DNA of 64,000 nt from Selenomonas timonae (GCF_014250475.1 NZ_CP060204.1:186001-250000); one strand, 5' to 3'; counted from the stretch's first letter, positions 33,303 through 41,793 are shown. Numbers and translations: made by a program. Notes: generated by a model from the letters alone, not told the origin.

Positions 33303-35387
33303 TTACCGCTTCATACCAATCAACGTTTCGAGCATTTCGTCTCCAACCGTGATGGTCTTCGAATTTGCCTGGAATCCACGCTGCGTAACAATCATATCCG
33401 AGAACTGATCGGCAATATCGACATTTGACATTTCGAGCGCCGACGGTGTAATCGTACAGCCAAGATCCGAGGCCGTTTTCACATTCGCTGCACCGGAGTT
33501 ATTCGACTGCTGATAGAAGTTTCCTCCAATGCGTGTGAGACCTGAGGCGTTGTTGAACTGCGCGATTGCAATCTGTGCCTCCGCCTTGATCTTACCATTC
33601 GAATAAACGCCCGTGATGGTTCCTGTATTGTCAATTGTGACGTTCTTCAGAACGCCCTCGGCATTTCCATCTGTCTCCGCCTTAATCGTGCTGCTGCCGC
33701 TGTACTGTGTAAGTGCACCAAGGCTGACCGTGACTTTATGCGACTTCGGCTCCTCCGCCCCCTCACGCTTGTAAGTAAGAGAAACCGTCGCATCGCCGCT
33801 CACATAGCGTCCCGTCTGGTCAAATTTCAAGCGCGTCTTCGTAAGACTTGCACTGACCTCCATCCCATTCGCTTCCTTATAGCTGTACGTATCACTGCCT
33901 GCAAGGCTCATATCCCACTCGTTCGCACCTACCTTGCGGAAGACAAGCGGGATGCTGTGTGCGCCGCCGAGACTGTCGTAGACGGTGAAGGTTGTCACCG
34001 AGGGCGGGTAGTACATCCCGCCGACCTTGTACTCGCCATTGACCGCGCCCGTAAAGACCTGCCCGTCCTTCATGGTGAGAGTAACTTCTGTCGGTTGTTT
34101 TGATTTTCGAGTAACCGATTGAATCGTCCCCTCACTGCCATTAACGCGCCCCTTATAGATATAACGCTGATTCTTCTCCGTAACTGTGAAGGGAGCCCCC
34201 GTCGTTGCTTCATTGGCATCCAGCACCGTACCATCACTATATGTATTGGGCGTATGGATTTTCGCTCCAGCGTCAGCTTCTATTTTTTTCTTCACCAGTG
34301 AAAAGTTCACTGTCTGTCCATCCGCATATGTAAAATCCTTAGGGTTTGGAACAGTGATTTTCACGTTCGTAAACGTTTGTCCGCCAATCGTTGCCGTAGC
34401 AAGCGTCAATTCTGTTGCTCCCGGGTTTGAGCCTGAGGCTTTTACCCCTGCCGATGCTATCGTTCCAGAAATTGTAGATACATCACCGATTGCATGCGTT
34501 CCAGTTGTATGTGTGACAGAAATGGGATTCCCCGAGCTGTCGGTAATCCCATAAACAGAGGATTTATCGCCCTCATAGGTCACTTTGACATTCGCCCCAT
34601 TGGCCTCAACAGAGGTAACTGTCGACGAAAACAGCGCTTTCCCCTTCACAGGTGTGCCCGTGAGTGTAACAGTATCTGTTGTCTTAAATGGATAATCTGC
34701 AACACCATCTTCCAGCGGAATCGGTTTCGTCGTGCCTGTCATGCCAAGAGACATCTCGCCAACCGAACTCTCTGTATATGTTCCGAGAGACTTCTGCGTC
34801 CCGTCCTTATATTTCGCAACAATGCTTGCAATCTCATAGCCTTTCGTATCCGCATTGAGATTATTCAGGTAGCTTGCCGCCGTAGTCATCTGGGGCTGCA
34901 TACTCTTGCCCGCCTTGATGGTGATATTTCCAGGCTGCTCCGTCGTCACCAGTTCGCCGTTCTCTCGTGCCATCCACCCCTGTACAAATGAACCATTGCC
35001 GGGCAAAACATAATTACCCTCTGCATCGAACTCAAATGCACCATCGCGCGTATAATAAGTCCCCGTGCTGTTCTTCATGATGAAGAGACCGTTGCCTGAA
35101 AGCGCAACATCGGTGTTTTTCCCAGTTCCCTGTGCACTCGCATCGGAAAAGATTGTGTCAATGGAGGCAACGTTCATACCAAGACCAATCTGCTTTGGAT
35201 TGATGCCGCCCAGATTGCCGGTAGGTGCAGATGCACCAGAGCTCGTCTGATAAAGCGTATCTGCAAAAGTGACACGACTTGCTTTATAACCAACCGTGTT
35301 GATATTAGAGATGTTGTGTCCAATGACATCCATGCGGGTCTGATGACCTTTTAGCCCAGACACTCCTGAAAACAACGAACGCATCAT
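33303..35387 (-). CDS. flgE: Flagellar hook protein FlgE
   Basis: A 694-residue protein with the conserved flagellar rod/hook N-terminus (SLFSGVSGLKGHQTRMDVIGHNISNINTVGYK, given in part: ISNINTVGYK) and C-terminus (SNVDIADQFSDMIVTQRGFQANSKTI, in part: MIVTQRGFQANS), plus DYNG-like outer domains. FlgE polymerises into the hook joining rod and filament. It is longer than the usual 400-450 residues because of a central insert, about residues 200-480, that is Thr/Gly/Ser-rich. The insert DNA is less GC-rich than its surroundings. GGGAG precedes two ATGs. The gene is followed by a terminator; upstream is a small flagellar operon protein. Confidence 0.95.
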   Translation of the reverse strand: MMRSLFSGVSGLKGHQTRMDVIGHNISNINTVGYKASRVTFADTLYQTSSGASAPTGNLGGINPKQIGLGMNVASIDTIFSDASAQGTGKNTDVALSGNGLFIMKNSTGTYYTRDGAFEFDAEGNYVLPGNGSFVQGWMARENGELVTTEQPGNITIKAGKSMQPQMTTAASYLNNLNADTKGYEIASIVAKYKDGTQKSLGTYTESSVGEMSLGMTGTTKPIPLEDGVADYPFKTTDTVTLTGTPVKGKALFSSTVTSVEANGANVKVTYEGDKSSVYGITDSSGNPISVTHTTGTHAIGDVSTISGTIASAGVKASGSNPGATELTLATATIGGQTFTNVKITVPNPKDFTYADGQTVNFSLVKKKIEADAGAKIHTPNTYSDGTVLDANEATTGAPFTVTEKNQRYIYKGRVNGSEGTIQSVTRKSKQPTEVTLTMKDGQVFTGAVNGEYKVGGMYYPPSVTTFTVYDSLGGAHSIPLVFRKVGANEWDMSLAGSDTYSYKEANGMEVSASLTKTRLKFDQTGRYVSGDATVSLTYKREGAEEPKSHKVTVSLGALTQYSGSSTIKAETDGNAEGVLKNVTIDNTGTITGVYSNGKIKAEAQIAIAQFNNASGLTRIGGNFYQQSNNSGAANVKTASDLGCTITPSALEMSNVDIADQFSDMIVTQRGFQANSKTITVGDEMLETLIGMKR

Positions 35388-35410
35388 AATAAATCTCTCC
35401 CTCAGAAAAC

Positions 35411-35785
35411 CTATAAAATTGCAGCACTATCAATATTGGTAAAGATATTTTCCTTTGCACTTGCCTCGTCGAGCGCGGTGATAACGGTGCGGTTCTTGAC
35501 CGAGACGACCATCGCGAGCCCTCGGCTCAAGTAGACGAGTGCATCACGCACGCCCTTTGCCGCCATGCGGTCGATGGCATCATCAAGGCGCGTCAGGTCG
35601 TCTGCCGTCAGACGAACACCGCGCTGCTCAATGCGCGTCTTTGCGTGTGAGGAAAATCGTGTGCGGCTGCCAGCCGCATCGAGCACCTCTTGGAAAACAT
35701 GGTTGGGTAGAGACGTTCCCTGTCCCCTGCCGACGCGTGCGCTTCCTTGCTCGGCGCCCCCTTGTACAGCAGGATGTATCTCCAT
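35411..35785 (-). CDS. Flagellar operon protein (TIGR02530-type)
   Basis: A 124-residue soluble protein with FSSHAKTRIEQRGVRLTADDL, KGVRDALVYLSRG and the C-terminal VSVKNRTVITALDEAS followed by NIFTNIDSAAIL, matching the small conserved protein commonly encoded between flgD and flgE in Firmicutes flagellar operons. Its role is unknown. The ATG at 35783-35785 with AAAGGTG upstream is preferred; the longer open frame upstream is low-GC, lacks a ribosome site and runs into the promoter region. It is 23 bases from flgE in the same operon. Confidence 0.8.
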   Translation of the reverse strand: MEIHPAVQGGAEQGSARVGRGQGTSLPNHVFQEVLDAAGSRTRFSSHAKTRIEQRGVRLTADDLTRLDDAIDRMAAKGVRDALVYLSRGLAMVVSVKNRTVITALDEASAKENIFTNIDSAAIL

Positions 35786-35950
35786 CATTTCACCTTTCAC
35801 TTTATAACATATTTTATAACACATTTTTACACACACTATATCGTATGTTTTATATCTAAACTTAAATGAATTATAGACAGGTTTTACATCATCACGTCCA
35901 ACATATATTTTGTAGTGCCTCATAGATACACTAATGATGAGGTGATACAT

Positions 35951-36145
35951 ATGAACACAAAACTGATGATAACCAAAAGAAAACGCGGAGAGGACGGGCA
36001 CAAGACCCTGTCCATCCGCGTTCGGGAAGATATTATCAATCGACTTGACGCACTCGCTGACGAGACAGGACGCTCGCGCAACGAACTCATCGGCCTACTC
36101 CTCGACTTCGCCATCGACAACAGCGAGGTGGTTGCTGAAAAATAA
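35951..36145 (+). CDS. Small ribbon-helix-helix (CopG/Arc-type) protein
   Basis: A 64-residue protein with HKTLSIRVREDIINRLDALADETGRSRNELIGLLLDFAI, of which LSIRVREDIINRLDALA shows the strand plus helix of RHH DNA-binding proteins. It could be a repressor or an orphan antitoxin; no toxin gene is adjacent. AGGTG lies 7 bases before the ATG at 35951, so the longer open frame is not used. It is divergent from the flagellar genes across about 165 bases of AT-rich DNA and might regulate them. Confidence 0.75.
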   Translation: MNTKLMITKRKRGEDGHKTLSIRVREDIINRLDALADETGRSRNELIGLLLDFAIDNSEVVAEK

Positions 36146-36253
36146 TTTTGCTTGTATTACGAGGATAAATGAAGTAACATAACAGCAGACATAACATTTT
36201 GAAAAATCTAGGTGGGGTTCAGCCTCTAAGTTTTGCTAAAAGGAGGTATCCGA

Positions 36254-37024
36254 ATGTATGCGCATATTAAACTAAATATTCAAGACGGGATCGCGCGGAT
36301 CACGATGGATCGCCCTGCATCGAACAATGCACTCGATGCTACGATGTTCCACGATCTAATTGCAACGGTCGAGTACTGTGAGGCGGATGAGTCCGTCAAA
36401 GTCATCATCATCACGGGCGCGGGCAAGAATTTCTCTGCAGGCGGTGACATCAAGGAGATGGCGTCATTCGACTTCATCAGCTACGAACTCTCGATCCTGA
36501 CGAGCCAGGCATCGCTCGCCCTGCGTCGCTGCTCGAAGCCCGTCATCGCGATGGTGAACGGCGCAGCGGCGGGTGCGGGCTGCGGCATCGCGCTTGGCGC
36601 TGATTTCCGCATCATGACAGAGGAGAGCTGTCTGCTCACAGCGTTCTCCAGTGTCGGGCTGCCGGGCGATACGGGCTGCATCTACCATCTGAAACAGATC
36701 GTCGGACTCGCGAAGACGATCGAGCTGATGGCACTGAGTCCGCGCATCTACGGCAAGGAGGCATTCCGTCTAGGGTTGACGACGCGGCTTGCCCCCGACG
36801 GCAAGCTCGAGGAAGAGACGCAGGCGTTCGCCGAAAAACTGCTGCGCCGCCCGCTCAACGCACTCGCACTGCAGAAACAGCTCTACTACGAGGTGTTCTA
36901 CCGTGACTACATGGCGTACAGCCGCATCGAGGCGGAGAACCTCGCAAAGGCGGGCGCATCCGCCGACCACCGCGAGGCGGTGACGGCGTTCCTTGAGGGA
37001 CGAAAGCCGAAATTTAACCAATAA
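36254..37024 (+). CDS. Enoyl-CoA hydratase/isomerase (crotonase) family protein
   Basis: A 256-residue crotonase-fold protein. Oxyanion-hole segments are present: GKNFSAGGDIKEM near residue 65 and NGAAAGAGCGIALGADFRI near 105. The catalytic region reads SSVGLPGDTGCIYHL: the first crotonase Glu is Ser and the second position carries Asp, as in PaaG-type isomerases. So an isomerase or hydrolase reaction on a CoA thioester is more likely than plain hydration. GGAGGT is 7 bases before the ATG. It is monocistronic; no other fatty acid or CoA genes are near, so the pathway is unknown. Confidence 0.85.
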   Translation: MYAHIKLNIQDGIARITMDRPASNNALDATMFHDLIATVEYCEADESVKVIIITGAGKNFSAGGDIKEMASFDFISYELSILTSQASLALRRCSKPVIAMVNGAAAGAGCGIALGADFRIMTEESCLLTAFSSVGLPGDTGCIYHLKQIVGLAKTIELMALSPRIYGKEAFRLGLTTRLAPDGKLEEETQAFAEKLLRRPLNALALQKQLYYEVFYRDYMAYSRIEAENLAKAGASADHREAVTAFLEGRKPKFNQ

Positions 37025-37063
37025 AAAAGACAGCCGAGAGGCTGTCATAGAAAATCAACAAAG

Positions 37064-37108
37064 AAAAAACCTCATGAAACAACACACATTGTTCCATGAG
37101 GTTTTTTT
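37064..37108. terminator. Bidirectional terminator between crotonase gene and brnA
   Basis: AAAAAACCTCATG pairs with CATGAGGTTTTTTT, with further pairing inside. A smaller GACAGCC/GGCTGTC hairpin lies just upstream. Confidence 0.85.
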
Positions 37109-37316
37109 ACTGCCATGACATATGTAATTTTCGTCCCTGAGCCGCACAATCGGACAGATAGAGGTTGATGAGCGTCTGGTAGGGAATTCCAACCTCTGCG
37201 GACTGCGCCTTGAAGTAGGCTACCGCTTCGTTATTGATATTGATCGTGATCTGTTGTCTGAGACGTTTGGTATAGGGATTTTTTATCGCATCCGAGAAAT
37301 CATATTCTTCTTTCAT
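37107..37316 (-). CDS. brnA: BrnA-type antitoxin
   Basis: A 69-residue protein with KRLRQQITININNEAVAYFK, an RHH-type strand and helix, and the BrnA signature GIPYQTLINLYLSDCA. BrnA binds and neutralises the BrnT ribonuclease and represses the operon as a complex. It is 12 bases downstream of brnT, the usual toxin-first order of this family. A ribosome site (GGAGG) precedes the ATG. The stop codon overlaps the terminator. Confidence 0.88.
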   Translation of the reverse strand: MKEEYDFSDAIKNPYTKRLRQQITININNEAVAYFKAQSAEVGIPYQTLINLYLSDCAAQGRKLHMSWQ

Positions 37317-37328
37317 AACATATCCCTC

Positions 37329-37607
37329 CTAAAGACGTTCCCAATACTGGCTTTCCTCTCTCTTGGTTGCTTTTCGAGCTGATATGAGGCGAAGCACGTC
37401 CCCCATACGATAACAATGACAAACAACCAGTACACGGCTTGCTTTACTCATCCCCATCATGACGAATCGCTCTTCTTCCTGAGAGTGCATTTCATCATAC
37501 TTTAAGAGGGCTTCATCATCGTAGAAAACCGTCTCCGCTTCTTCAAAAGATACGCCATGTTTCTTTTGATTGGAGAGGTTTTTTGCTTCATCCCATGTGA
37601 TGTTCAT
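37329..37607 (-). CDS. brnT: BrnT-type ribonuclease toxin
   Basis: A 92-residue protein with the BrnT/DUF497 signature: TWDEAKNLSNQKKHGVSFEEA near the N-terminus, then EERFVMMGMSKASRVLVV, and ISARKATKREESQYW at the end. BrnT is an RNase that arrests translation. The ATG at 37605-37607 is favoured by homology; upstream ATGs lie in or beside the promoter, so the mRNA has almost no leader and the ribosome site is poor. It is located just after mlaD with its own promoter overlapping the mlaD end. Confidence 0.88.
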   Translation of the reverse strand: MNITWDEAKNLSNQKKHGVSFEEAETVFYDDEALLKYDEMHSQEEERFVMMGMSKASRVLVVCHCYRMGDVLRLISARKATKREESQYWERL

Positions 37608-37619
37608 CCCTATCATTAT

Positions 37620-37647
37620 ATTATACATATATTCTACCGCCCGTCAA
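37620..37647 (-). promoter_or_regulatory. Promoter of brnTA
   Basis: TTGACG, 16 bases, TATAAT on the minus strand; a second TATAAT overlaps at 37615-37620. Its upstream edge abuts the mlaD stop codon, and the predicted transcript starts within 10 bases of brnT. Confidence 0.65.
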
Positions 37648-38928
37648 TCAAAACTCCTGCCGCACGCCCGTATAGAATGCGCGCTTTTTCGAGCTGTTCA
37701 CGTCGTTCCACTCGCCGAAGAGGTAGGTGCCGCCGCGCAGTTGGTACTGCGCGCGCAAACGGAGGGTAGGATCGTTCGGGTCGTAGGCATCGGCGGAGAA
37801 TTTGAATTTCTCGCCCGCATAGGCGTCGACGCCGACGCCTGCCGCGCCCGCGACGACACCCGCACGCGCCCCAAATGAGGTACCGCGCGTGCCGACCTGT
37901 GCGTTGAATTTATCGCCGCCGCCGATGTCGTCCACGCCGAAGGTCGCATACAGCCCTTTATTTTCGCCGACATCGAGGTTGAAGTTCGTGCGCCAGTCGT
38001 CCGCCTTACCGCTGTACATGGCATCGACCTTTGGCGTGACCTTGACGTTCTGCAGACGTCCCATGAGTCCGTTCGCTTTGTCCGACATTGTGCGCGCGTT
38101 GTGAATGAGCGCGCGTGCATCCTCCTGCGTCTGCTTGTCTCCCGCGACCGCCTCTATTCCCTCTGCGATCCGCAGCATACGCTCGGAGGTCTCCGTGATA
38201 TTCGTGAGCGTCTTTTTCATATTCTCTGCGGTTTGGGGGTCAGCACCGACGGTCTCGAGGTTCGTCATGATGCGCTCGACGCTCGCCGTGGTCTGCGCGA
38301 GGTTTGCCGACATGGTGTTCATATTGGCAAGCATTTCGTGCAGATTGCCGCGATTCTCCGCCGCCATCTGCTCGAGGGTCGCAGTCAGCCCGTCGAGGTG
38401 TGCCGTCATATGCTCCATGTTGACGACGAGCTGTACCATCGAAGTCTGGAAGCCCGGTGCGCCGACGATGTTGTTGATCGACGTGAGCATTGCCTCGACC
38501 TGAATAATCATCTTGTTCAGCTCGGTGAACATGGCGTCCATGCCCATCTCGTCCGTACCATAGAGGTAGTCGCCGCCTGTGTAGAAGTCCGTGCTCGCAG
38601 ACGGCGTGATGATGACGAATTTGTCCCCCATGATGCCGGGCTGCCCAATGGTGACGGAGGAGCCACGCGGAATCTTCACACCGTCCTGAATGACGAGGGA
38701 GACGGTGACCCCCGTGCCGTCGTTCACGACCTCCTCGACGTGCCCGACGGGAACGCCCGAGAGGAGCACCTGCGCCTCGGGGTTCAGCCCGACGGCGCGC
38801 CCGAAGCCCGCATAGATCGTATAGTCATGCCCGCCGCCGAGCCGCAGTCCGCCAAAGAACATGACGACGGCAATGAGGAGCGCCGCGCCTCCGAGTGTAA
38901 ATGCGCCGACCTTTGCCTCAGCACTCAT
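37648..38928 (-). CDS. mlaD: MlaD: MCE-domain lipid transport protein with C-terminal outer membrane barrel
   Basis: A 426-residue protein. An N-terminal membrane helix (about residues 8-27) is followed by one MCE domain (35-115: AVGLNPEAQVLLSGVPVGHV, GQPGIMGDKFVII), a long helical segment (130-295) and a C-terminal part (295-426) of alternating amphipathic strands ending YTGVRQEF, with the terminal Phe of outer membrane barrels. E. coli MlaD stops after the MCE domain at about 180 residues. A fused barrel spanning both membranes has been described for Veillonella, another Negativicute. It would shuttle phospholipid between membranes. The start overlaps the mlaF stop codon (ATGA). Confidence 0.9.
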   Translation of the reverse strand: MSAEAKVGAFTLGGAALLIAVVMFFGGLRLGGGHDYTIYAGFGRAVGLNPEAQVLLSGVPVGHVEEVVNDGTGVTVSLVIQDGVKIPRGSSVTIGQPGIMGDKFVIITPSASTDFYTGGDYLYGTDEMGMDAMFTELNKMIIQVEAMLTSINNIVGAPGFQTSMVQLVVNMEHMTAHLDGLTATLEQMAAENRGNLHEMLANMNTMSANLAQTTASVERIMTNLETVGADPQTAENMKKTLTNITETSERMLRIAEGIEAVAGDKQTQEDARALIHNARTMSDKANGLMGRLQNVKVTPKVDAMYSGKADDWRTNFNLDVGENKGLYATFGVDDIGGGDKFNAQVGTRGTSFGARAGVVAGAAGVGVDAYAGEKFKFSADAYDPNDPTLRLRAQYQLRGGTYLFGEWNDVNSSKKRAFYTGVRQEF

Positions 38929-39671
38929 GCCCCTGCCTCCCTTCGCTGGTGCAGCGTACGGAAAAATGCCTGTACGCGCTCGTCTTTTATATCCTGAAAG
39001 CGCTCTGCCGTGTCCACGGCGATGAGTTTCCCGTCGTAAATCATCGCAATGCGGTCAGCGATGCGGCTTGCGCTCGCCATATCGTGTGTGACCACGACGG
39101 AGGTCACGTCGAGTTTTCGCTGCATGTCGATGATGAGTTCGTCAATCTTTGCTGTCATGATGGGGTCAAGCCCCGAGCTTGGCTCGTCGTAGAAGATGAT
39201 CTCGGGGTCTGTTGCAATCGCACGCGCGAGCCCCACGCGCTTTTTCATGCCGCCTGAGAGTTCCTGCGGCATGAGTGCTGCCGCATCGGGCAGGCCGACA
39301 AGCGCAAGTTTCTCCGCGACAATGCGCGCGATCTCCTCGTCGGTCTTCATTGTGTGCTCACGCAGCCCGAAGGCGACGTTCTCGCCGACGGTCATGGAGT
39401 CAAAGAGTGCAGAGTACTGGAAGACCATGCCCATGCGCAGACGCACGCGGTCAAGGGCGTTCTCCGTCATCGCCGCAATATTGTCCGCACCGATGTAGAT
39501 TTCTCCTGCGCTAGGTCGATCGAGTCCGATCATCAGGCGCAGGAGGGTGGATTTGCCCGAGCCGGAACCGCCGATGATGGCGATGGTCTCCCCTTTTTCG
39601 ATCGTCAGGCTGATGCCCTTGAGCGCTTCCTTGTCCCCAAATCGCTTGTGGACGTTGTTCAGTCGTATCAT
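38925..39671 (-). CDS. mlaF: MlaF: ABC ATPase of phospholipid transport system
   Basis: A 248-residue ABC ATPase. Walker A GGSGSGKST, signature LSGGMKKRVGLARA and Walker B IIFYDEPSSGLDP with the Gly-Leu-Asp-Pro typical of MlaF/Mkl-type ATPases are present. It powers MlaE-dependent lipid movement at the inner membrane. It is 12 bases downstream of mlaE and overlaps mlaD by 4 bases, forming a tight mlaEFD operon. The E. coli mlaA, mlaB and mlaC are not seen, consistent with the reduced Negativicute system. Confidence 0.93.
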   Translation of the reverse strand: MIRLNNVHKRFGDKEALKGISLTIEKGETIAIIGGSGSGKSTLLRLMIGLDRPSAGEIYIGADNIAAMTENALDRVRLRMGMVFQYSALFDSMTVGENVAFGLREHTMKTDEEIARIVAEKLALVGLPDAAALMPQELSGGMKKRVGLARAIATDPEIIFYDEPSSGLDPIMTAKIDELIIDMQRKLDVTSVVVTHDMASASRIADRIAMIYDGKLIAVDTAERFQDIKDERVQAFFRTLHQRREAGA

Positions 39672-39683
39672 GGCGCCCTCCGT

Positions 39684-40451
39684 CTAAAAAAGGAAGAACG
39701 TCAGGACGGCGTTCAGGATGAAGATGACGATGATGGAGGTGACGACGGTCTGCATGGTAGCTTTGCCGACGCCCTCCGCGCCATTCGGCGCATTCAGTCC
39801 GTAGTGGCAGCCGAGGACAGCGATGACATTGCCGAAGAAGATCGCCTTGATGAGCCCGCCCGTCATGTCGTAGATCTCGGCGAACTGCGTGATGGAGTGC
39901 GTGAATGTGTAGGGCGAGATGCCCGAGTAATGCACGGCTGTGATATAGCCGCCGAGAACGCCGATCACATCGCCAAAGACGGTGAGGATGGGCACGACGA
40001 TCATGCACGCGAGCATGCGCGGCACGATGAGGTAGTTCACGGGACTGACCGCCATAACGCGCAGGGCGTCGATCTGCTCTGTGACCTTCATGGTGGATAC
40101 CTCCGCCGTGATTGCCGCACCGACACGCCCCGCACAGACGACGCCGACGAGAACGGGGCCGAGCTCACGCCCGATGCCGATGGCGATGACGGCGCCGATG
40201 GTGCTCTGCGCGCCGTAGCGGATGAACTCGTGTGCGATCTGGAGGGTCAGCACGACGCCCGTAAAGAGGAGGGTGAGTCCGACGATGAGGAGGGAGTCCG
40301 CACCGAGATGCGCCATCTGGTAGACGATGCTGCGCACGCGCAGGCGCTGGGTGACCTGCCGCATGGTCTCCCCGTAGAGGAGGGTGATGCGGCCGATGTT
40401 CGCAAGATGCGTGAGGACAATGTGCCCCACCAGCTCAAATATGCGCTGCAT
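39684..40451 (-). CDS. mlaE: MlaE: permease of phospholipid transport system
   Basis: A 255-residue polytopic protein with the MlaE/YrbE family core: GRELGPVLVGVVCAGRVGAAITAE, then TEQIDALRVMAVSPVNYLIVPR. Five or six membrane helices. It forms the inner membrane channel with MlaF and MlaD. The ATG at 40449-40451 with GGAGGG at 5-base spacing is preferred to one seven codons upstream. It is first in mlaEFD, 25 bases after the rnhA stop codon, so the operon may continue from upstream genes. Confidence 0.93.
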   Translation of the reverse strand: MQRIFELVGHIVLTHLANIGRITLLYGETMRQVTQRLRVRSIVYQMAHLGADSLLIVGLTLLFTGVVLTLQIAHEFIRYGAQSTIGAVIAIGIGRELGPVLVGVVCAGRVGAAITAEVSTMKVTEQIDALRVMAVSPVNYLIVPRMLACMIVVPILTVFGDVIGVLGGYITAVHYSGISPYTFTHSITQFAEIYDMTGGLIKAIFFGNVIAVLGCHYGLNAPNGAEGVGKATMQTVVTSIIVIFILNAVLTFFLF

Positions 40452-40476
40452 TGATTCCCTCCTATCCTTCATTTAT

Positions 40477-41157
40477 TTATCGAGAAAGCTTCTCCGCCTC
40501 CGCGCGTGCGAGTTCATCGCAGCGCTCGTTGCGCTCGTTGCCCGCGTGTCCCTTGACCCAGTGGAACCGGACGCGGCGCGCGGCAAATGCCGCATCGAGC
40601 TGCATCCAAAGATCCTGATTGAGCACGGGTTCGCCGTCCGCCTTCTTCCAACCGCGCTTCTTCCACGCGGGCAGCCAGAACTTCGTAAAGGCGTTCTTCA
40701 GATACTGACTGTCCGTAAAGAGCGCGATGCGCGCGCCCTCGGGCACGGCAGACAGCGCCTCGAGCGCCGCCGTCAGCTCCATGCGGTTGTTCGTCGTCTC
40801 TGGGTCGCCGCCGCTCTTCTCCGTGACCGCGCCCGTTGCGACAGTCTCAATGACGGCAGCCCAGCCGCCCGCGCCCCCGGGATTTCTGAGGCAAGAGCCA
40901 TCCGTGTGGATGATATAGTCTGCATCAATCGACTCTGCGGGCGCAGGGGCTGCACTCTTTTTCCCTATACACAGCGTGCCCACGTTCGCACGAGATGCAC
41001 CGCCCTCTCCCGCAAGCCAGTCACGAGCCTCTGCTTCCGTCATAAAGCCCTTGTAGACTGCGCCCTGAAAGCCCTGTACCTGCGCCGCACACTCCCCCCA
41101 GACGGTGAACAGCCCCGTTTTGCGCCCACGCTTTACGGCGTAATATTTCTTTGCCAC
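40477..41157 (-). CDS. rnhA: Ribonuclease HI with N-terminal hybrid-binding domain
   Basis: A 226-residue protein. Residues 1-50 are a viroplasmin-like RNA/DNA hybrid-binding domain (KYYAVKRGRKTGLFTVWGEC). Residues about 78-224 are RNase HI with the four catalytic acids: Asp in IHTDGSCLRNPG, Glu in NRMELTAALEAL, Asp in LFTDSQYLKNAF, Asp in ERCDELAR, plus the HWVKGHAGN loop. It degrades RNA in hybrids such as R-loops and primers. GTG start with AAGGGA upstream. The fused form resembles eukaryotic RNase H1 and occurs in many Firmicutes. Confidence 0.95.
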   Translation of the reverse strand: MAKKYYAVKRGRKTGLFTVWGECAAQVQGFQGAVYKGFMTEAEARDWLAGEGGASRANVGTLCIGKKSAAPAPAESIDADYIIHTDGSCLRNPGGAGGWAAVIETVATGAVTEKSGGDPETTNNRMELTAALEALSAVPEGARIALFTDSQYLKNAFTKFWLPAWKKRGWKKADGEPVLNQDLWMQLDAAFAARRVRFHWVKGHAGNERNERCDELARAEAEKLSR

Positions 41158-41168
41158 AAATTTTCCCT

Positions 41169-41789
41169 TTAATATGAATAACGATAGCCGATGGAGAAGC
41201 CCACACCGTTGTAGCCGGGGTTGCGCGTGCGCTGACCGTTCGAGACGTGATGACCGAGGTAGGCGACGCTGAGCGCGTTGCGGTCATTGAATTTGTACGT
41301 CACACGCGGGCCGATACGCCACATGAAGCCGTAGTTGCGTGTATGCGCGGGGTGCATGTCGTTGTAGACGAGGACAGCGCCCGTCGCGTCAAGGGATGCC
41401 TCCCATTTCGATCCGAGCGGCTTCGTCCAACGTATCATGTAAGCAGGACCCGCACCGACCGCAGACGAGTCGAGGCGCACGTCGGGCGTGTCCTTCTCCG
41501 CCCATGAGCCGACGGCACGCGAGACGGTCACGCCCCAGTGGAGCGACATCCCATGCATCTCTTTGTACTGGCGGAAGGCGTGTATGTTATAGAGGTCGAT
41601 ATAGCGCCGCTCGCCGCGATGCTCCAGATAGTCCATCTGGATCTCCGCCTTCTTGTCCTTTGCCTCCGCTGAGCCCATGTGCATCTCCATCGCATTGTCG
41701 TCTGAGCTCGGCGCTGCATGCACCGCAGCGGGCAGTACGAGTGCGCCGACGAGCGCAAATGCCGCAAGCGTTTTGTTTTGGAATCTCAT
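41169..41789 (-). CDS. Lipid A 3-O-deacylase-like (PagL/acyloxyacyl hydrolase family) outer membrane protein
   Basis: A 206-residue protein with a signal peptide (to about residue 25), then an eight-strand-barrel-like pattern and an aromatic end (GYRYSY). YLGHHVSNGQRTRNPGYNG matches the PagL active-site strand, where His and Ser form the H-x-S-N motif and NPG follows. The PagL Glu of the triad is not evident, so catalysis is plausible but not certain. It would remove an acyl chain from lipid A in the outer membrane. GGAGG precedes the ATG; it is followed 11 bases later by rnhA. Confidence 0.7.
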   Translation of the reverse strand: MRFQNKTLAAFALVGALVLPAAVHAAPSSDDNAMEMHMGSAEAKDKKAEIQMDYLEHRGERRYIDLYNIHAFRQYKEMHGMSLHWGVTVSRAVGSWAEKDTPDVRLDSSAVGAGPAYMIRWTKPLGSKWEASLDATGAVLVYNDMHPAHTRNYGFMWRIGPRVTYKFNDRNALSVAYLGHHVSNGQRTRNPGYNGVGFSIGYRYSY

Positions 41790-41793
41790 TGCG

